7,031 bases of DNA, taken from NCBI GenBank assembly GCA_016185915.1, contig JACPMP010000016.1, positions 1 through 7,031 on the forward strand, written 5' to 3'. This document shows, in pieces, positions 4,751-7,031 of this stretch (position 1 is its first letter; the number at the start of each line of letters is the position of its first letter). The notes under the pieces were generated by a model, which ran no database searches, had not been told where the DNA came from, and saw only the letters and a list, made by a program, of their open reading frames with translations. The DNA is from Candidatus Woesearchaeota archaeon. GTDB taxonomy: Archaea > Nanobdellota > Nanobdellia > Woesearchaeales > GW2011-AR4. The position numbers and the translations under genes were made by a program.

Positions 4751-5524
4751 TCATATTCCCATAATATTGTATCCAGCATCAATGTAAATAACTTGTCCAG
4801 TTATTGCTTTTGACAAGTCACTACATAAGAATAATGCGCAATCAGCAACTTCATCAGCTGTAATATTTCGCTTTAAAGGAGCTTTTGCGACATAATTAAG
4901 CAGCATTTCCGGAAAGTTTGCAATGCCTGAAGCAGCTAAAGTTGCAATTGGGCCAGCAGAAATTGCATTGACTCTTATTTTTTGCTCGCCTAAATCACAA
5001 GCCAAATATCTTACACATGATTCAAGCGCTGCTTTTGCAACACCCATTATATTGTACCCTGGAACTGCTTTCTCGCTTCCTAAATAAGTCATTGCAATGA
5101 TGGAGCCATTATTTTTCAGCATTGGCGATGCCCTTCTTGTCAATTCTATTAATGAATACGCGCTTACTTCATGAGCAACCTGATAGCCCCTTCTGTCAAC
5201 ATTCATAAATTTGCCCTGCAAATGCTCTCTTTTAGCAAATGCAATGCTGTGAATCAGGAAATCAACTTGGCCAAATTCCTCCTGCACTTTTTTGAAAAAA
5301 GACTCAAGCAGTGCATCATCAACTACATCACATTTTGCATAAATTGGATTGTTTAACTCTTTCATCAAAGGCATAAATAATGGCTCAACTCTTTCTTGGT
5401 AGCCAGCGGCAATCCCGCATCCTGCATCATTTAATCTTTTTGCAATGTGCCATGCTATGCTTTTGTCATTTGCAATTCCAAAAACAATTGCCTTTTTTCC
5501 CTTCAAGTCGATTGTAACAGCCAT
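4751..5524 (-). CDS. fabI: Enoyl-[acyl-carrier-protein] reductase, FabI type
   Basis: FabI performs the last reduction of each bacterial type II fatty acid elongation cycle, turning trans-2-enoyl-ACP into acyl-ACP with NAD(P)H in the cytoplasm. The 257-residue protein has the expected length. Visible signatures are the FabI-specific nucleotide loop FGIANDKSIAW (15-25), CDV (65-67), LIHSIAFA (90-97) and MTYLGSEKAVPGYNIMGVAK (145-164). The last carries the catalytic Y147, Y157 and K164 in Y-x6-Y-x6-K spacing. SAGPIATLAASGI (189-201) is the substrate-loop motif, and GQVIYIDAGYNIMG ends the chain. The frame is open for 34 more codons upstream, but a perfect GGAGGT eight bases before the ATG at 5524 fixes the start. 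It is complete and undamaged. Type II FabI is a bacterial enzyme and patchy in archaea, so a bacterial origin by transfer is likely. No other fab gene is in the window. Confidence 0.95.
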   Translation of the reverse strand: MAVTIDLKGKKAIVFGIANDKSIAWHIAKRLNDAGCGIAAGYQERVEPLFMPLMKELNNPIYAKCDVVDDALLESFFKKVQEEFGQVDFLIHSIAFAKREHLQGKFMNVDRRGYQVAHEVSAYSLIELTRRASPMLKNNGSIIAMTYLGSEKAVPGYNIMGVAKAALESCVRYLACDLGEQKIRVNAISAGPIATLAASGIANFPEMLLNYVAKAPLKRNITADEVADCALFLCSDLSKAITGQVIYIDAGYNIMGI

Positions 5525-5532
5525 ATCATTAG

Positions 5533-5538
5533 ACCTCC
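5533..5538 (-). promoter_or_regulatory. Shine-Dalgarno site of fabI
   Basis: GGAGGT on the reverse strand lies eight bases before the ATG at 5524. It decides the start against an in-frame upstream extension of 34 codons. It is the only canonical site of this strength in the window. Confidence 0.85.
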
Positions 5539-5576
5539 ACAATAACCTCTTTAAATTACGCCGAAGAAACAACCTT

Positions 5577-5588
5577 AATTTATAAATC
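5577..5588 (-). promoter_or_regulatory. TATA box of fabI
   Basis: The reverse strand reads GATTTATAAATT. A start about 26 nt downstream, near 5556, would give a leader of about 30 nt carrying the Shine-Dalgarno site. This differs from the leaderless neighbours. Confidence 0.45.
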
Positions 5589-5651
5589 TTGCTGAGAAGG
5601 TAGAATTTCAATGAAAATTTTAACATTATGCAGAGAAAACATGAATTATAT

Positions 5652-5978
5652 TTAAACTTTAACAGTTATCTTTTTAGAAAGATGCTTTTCAGTATGTTGA
5701 TATAATAGGGTGTCATATAACTTAATCAATTCCTTTACAGCAGGATTTTCCTCATTTAACTTAAACAATTTTGCTCTTCCAATTTCTCTTGTTGGCTTTA
5801 CTATTCCATTTTTTAGTAATTTGTCCCATATCCTATGCAAAGTTGTCCATCCTATATTTGAGTTTTCTGCAATATCTGATAAAGAGTAATCTAACCCTCT
5901 CCCCTCTATCAAGAAATCTAAGACTCTTATTATAGGTGTGTCCCCTAATGTTTCTCTGAAGATTGTTGTTTCTTCCAT
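5652..5978 (-). CDS. Winged-helix DNA-binding regulator (archaeal type)
   Basis: A 108-residue protein with a winged helix-turn-helix. The N-terminal MEETTIFRETLGDTPIIRVL and DFLIEGRGLDYSLSDIA lead into the recognition helix GWTTLHRIWDKLLKNG (about 43-58) and a wing, IVKPTREIGRAKLFKLN (59-75). A C-terminal helix (VKELIKLYDTLLYQ) probably dimerises it. Small one-domain regulators with this opening are, to my recollection, common in DPANN-type archaea. The target is unknown. The frame is open up to 6017, but the 13 extra residues are hydrophobic and unlike the family, and a TATA-like ATAAATAAA (6002-6010) favours the ATG at 5978. It is divergent from the membrane protein gene at 6051 with 72 bp between the starts, so it may regulate that gene or itself. 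Confidence 0.85.
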   Translation of the reverse strand: MEETTIFRETLGDTPIIRVLDFLIEGRGLDYSLSDIAENSNIGWTTLHRIWDKLLKNGIVKPTREIGRAKLFKLNEENPAVKELIKLYDTLLYQHTEKHLSKKITVKV

Positions 5979-6001
5979 AGCAAAAAGTATTATTATAACT
6001 G

Positions 6002-6010
6002 ATAAATAAA
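6002..6010 (-). promoter_or_regulatory. TATA-like box of the winged-helix gene
   Basis: TTTATTTAT on the reverse strand lies about 28 nt before the ATG at 5978. It is packed against the forward promoter at 6018-6026, so both starts share about 72 bp and a regulator bound here could affect both. Confidence 0.4.
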
Positions 6011-6017
6011 ATAACAA

Positions 6018-6026
6018 TTTATAAAT
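6018..6026 (+). promoter_or_regulatory. TATA box of the membrane protein gene
   Basis: TTTATAAAT, continuing ATAT, is centred about 28 nt upstream of the ATG at 6051. There is no Shine-Dalgarno site, so a leaderless transcript is likely. Confidence 0.5.
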
Positions 6027-6050
6027 ATATCTTCAAATAAAAAGTAATTT

Positions 6051-6647
6051 ATGGCAGTTGGAGAGTATATCGCATTAACTAAAAATTTTATTTTAGATGA
6101 GCAATTCTTAAACCTGTTTATATCCACAATTGTTTTGTTCTTTGTAAGCTTATTGGCTTGGTATATATATTACAAGCAGTTAGCAAGACGTGATTTATTT
6201 GAAATACCAAAATTAAACCTTAAAAGCAAGTTCGTAAATGTGTTAGATAGGATAATATATTTCCTGAAGTATTTATTTATATTCCCTATTTACTCATTTA
6301 TCTGGTTTTTGATATTCTCTTTTCTGTTATTTTTGCTTTCAAAATCAAGGACTATAGAAGATATTTTATTTCTTGGAATAATAATTGTGTCAGCAACGAG
6401 AATTGGCGCTTATGTCAGTGAAAAATTGGCAGAAGATATGGCAAAGCTACTGCCGTTAACTCTTATAGCGATATTTCTCCTTGATCCAAAAGCAGTAACG
6501 CTGCAAACAGTCACCTCTTCCTTTCCTATGTTCTTGGAGCAAATTCCAAGAGTGGCAAAATACCTTATTTTTATTATTGTTGTTGAATGGCTGCTAAGAA
6601 TAGGGCATTGGGTAGCAACATCAATAAAGCCAAAAAGGCAAGAATAG
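6051..6647 (+). CDS. Multi-pass membrane protein of unknown function
   Basis: A 198-residue hydrophobic protein that I do not recognise. Likely membrane segments are residues 20-41, 74-97, 105-122, 133-145 and 170-189, giving four or five passes. Between the first two is a basic amphipathic stretch (YKQLARRDLFEIPKLNLKSK, 41-60). A charged patch, RIGAYVSEKLAEDMAK (117-132), follows the third, and the tail KPKRQE is positively charged. No catalytic motif or channel signature stands out. The ATG at 6051 is supported by a TATA box about 28 nt upstream. The gene ends in tandem in-frame stops, TAG TGA (6645-6650). It shares its promoter region with the divergent regulator at 5652-5978, a plausible regulatory link, and converges on the regulator ending at 6659. 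Confidence 0.85.
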   Translation: MAVGEYIALTKNFILDEQFLNLFISTIVLFFVSLLAWYIYYKQLARRDLFEIPKLNLKSKFVNVLDRIIYFLKYLFIFPIYSFIWFLIFSFLLFLLSKSRTIEDILFLGIIIVSATRIGAYVSEKLAEDMAKLLPLTLIAIFLLDPKAVTLQTVTSSFPMFLEQIPRVAKYLIFIIVVEWLLRIGHWVATSIKPKRQE

Positions 6648-6658
6648 TGATTTGATAT

Positions 6659-6952
6659 TTACTTAGCAAAACTTGTTGCAAAACCCAAAATCATTTTTGA
6701 TATTTCTTTGCCTTTTTCGCTCAATGTATAAGCAACTTTTCTTGGACCATTAATAACCATTTTTTCCACTAAGCCAAGTGCCTCAAGCACTTTTAATTTT
6801 TTTGACAATGCACGTGATGTAACCTTTAAATGTTTTTTAAGTTGGGAAAAGGTTGTAGTTTCATAAAATAAAAGAAAAATCAGCAATGGAACTACCCATT
6901 TCTTGCCTAAAACTTCCATAAATTCAAACAGCATGTTATAGTTTTGCAGCAT
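6659..6952 (-). CDS. HxlR/MarR-like winged-helix regulator
   Basis: A 97-residue one-domain transcription regulator. It shows the HxlR-family order: an N-terminal helix ending in GKKWVVPLLIFLL (16-28), TFSQLKKHLKVTSRALSKKL (34-53) holding the helix-turn-helix and recognition helix, VLEALGLVEK (55-64), then the wing with RKVAYTLSEKGKEI (71-84). Length is typical and dimers are expected. The cysteine or ligand site used by some relatives to sense redox or aldehydes is not seen, since the protein has no cysteine. An upstream TTG at 6964 is in frame. I use the ATG at 6952, about 30 nt after a TATA box at 6978-6986. A small palindrome between TATA and ATG suggests autoregulation. The gene converges on the membrane protein gene with 11 bases between the stop codons. 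Confidence 0.86.
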   Translation of the reverse strand: MLQNYNMLFEFMEVLGKKWVVPLLIFLLFYETTTFSQLKKHLKVTSRALSKKLKVLEALGLVEKMVINGPRKVAYTLSEKGKEISKMILGFATSFAK

Positions 6953-6956
6953 TGCG

Positions 6957-6972
6957 GTATACAACCATATAC
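6957..6972. promoter_or_regulatory. Possible operator between TATA box and start of the HxlR-like gene
   Basis: GTATA-N6-TATAC is an inverted repeat lying between the TATA box and the ATG at 6952, where a bound dimer would block initiation. The arms are only 5 bp and AT-rich, so chance is possible. Confidence 0.3.
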
Positions 6973-6977
6973 TTACG

Positions 6978-6986
6978 CTTATATAT
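6978..6986 (-). promoter_or_regulatory. TATA box of the HxlR-like gene
   Basis: The reverse strand reads ATATATAAG, centred about 30 nt upstream of the ATG at 6952. This fits a leaderless or nearly leaderless transcript. Confidence 0.45.
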
Positions 6987-7031
6987 GATTTGGTGATATT
7001 AGAATATTGATTTTATTTAAAATTTTCGGTT

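Noticed and set aside
4751..5524. Bacterial source for the whole contig because FabI and DedA look bacterial
   Set aside because: TATA boxes at leaderless spacing across most genes and the archaeal-style regulators and PurM argue for an archaeon. DedA proteins occur in both domains.
5525..5626. 34-residue N-terminal extension of FabI, perhaps a targeting signal
   Set aside because: It is open by chance. The Shine-Dalgarno site at 5533-5538 and the usual FabI N-terminus place the start at 5524.

Overview
The window looks archaeal, most likely from a small-genome, AT-rich lineage such as the DPANN group (Woesearchaeota/Pacearchaeota type). The reasons are promoter architecture and gene style. 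Almost every gene has a TATA-like box centred about 24-30 nt upstream of its best ATG, with no Shine-Dalgarno site, as expected for leaderless archaeal transcripts. The regulators, RelE-type toxins and membrane proteins are of archaeal flavour. The phylum-level placement is inference.

Layout. (1) 1-102 is the 3' end of a forward gene, possibly PhoU-like. (2) 103-429 has no gene but holds one copy of a structured repeat. (3) 430-3582 is a reverse-strand block. In transcription order it holds purM (AIR synthetase, broken by an internal deletion and frameshift), a complete RelE-type toxin-antitoxin pair, a second toxin-antitoxin pair whose toxin carries a nonsense codon plus a G-tract frameshift, and a gene of about 290 codons split by a nine-base homopolymer. 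The last gene resembles Ulp1/adenain-type (clan CE) cysteine proteases. (4) 3604-3910 holds two further repeat copies, head to head. (5) 3911-5524 holds an intact DedA membrane protein and an intact bacterial-type enoyl-ACP reductase, FabI, both on the reverse strand. FabI is the only gene here with a textbook Shine-Dalgarno site. (6) 5652-6647 is a divergent pair: a winged-helix regulator and a multi-pass membrane protein of unknown function. (7) 6659-6952 is an HxlR/MarR-like winged-helix regulator, convergent with the membrane protein.

The most unusual element is the repeat family at 311-394, 3656-3782 and 3791-3870. Each copy begins with TTCAATCCGT and carries a hairpin whose stem sequence differs between copies but stays paired, around a loop containing CTGCCA. 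It ends in a TTTATTCA-type tail. The outermost copies face in opposite directions and bracket the interval that contains all three damaged genes, whereas every gene to the right of it is intact. Whether these lesions are biological or assembly errors cannot be decided from one sequence.

Functionally the window is mixed: purine synthesis (probably lost or compromised), two stress or addiction modules, envelope and lipid functions (DedA, FabI, the membrane protein) and local regulators. No long operon is evident. Most units appear to have their own promoter.
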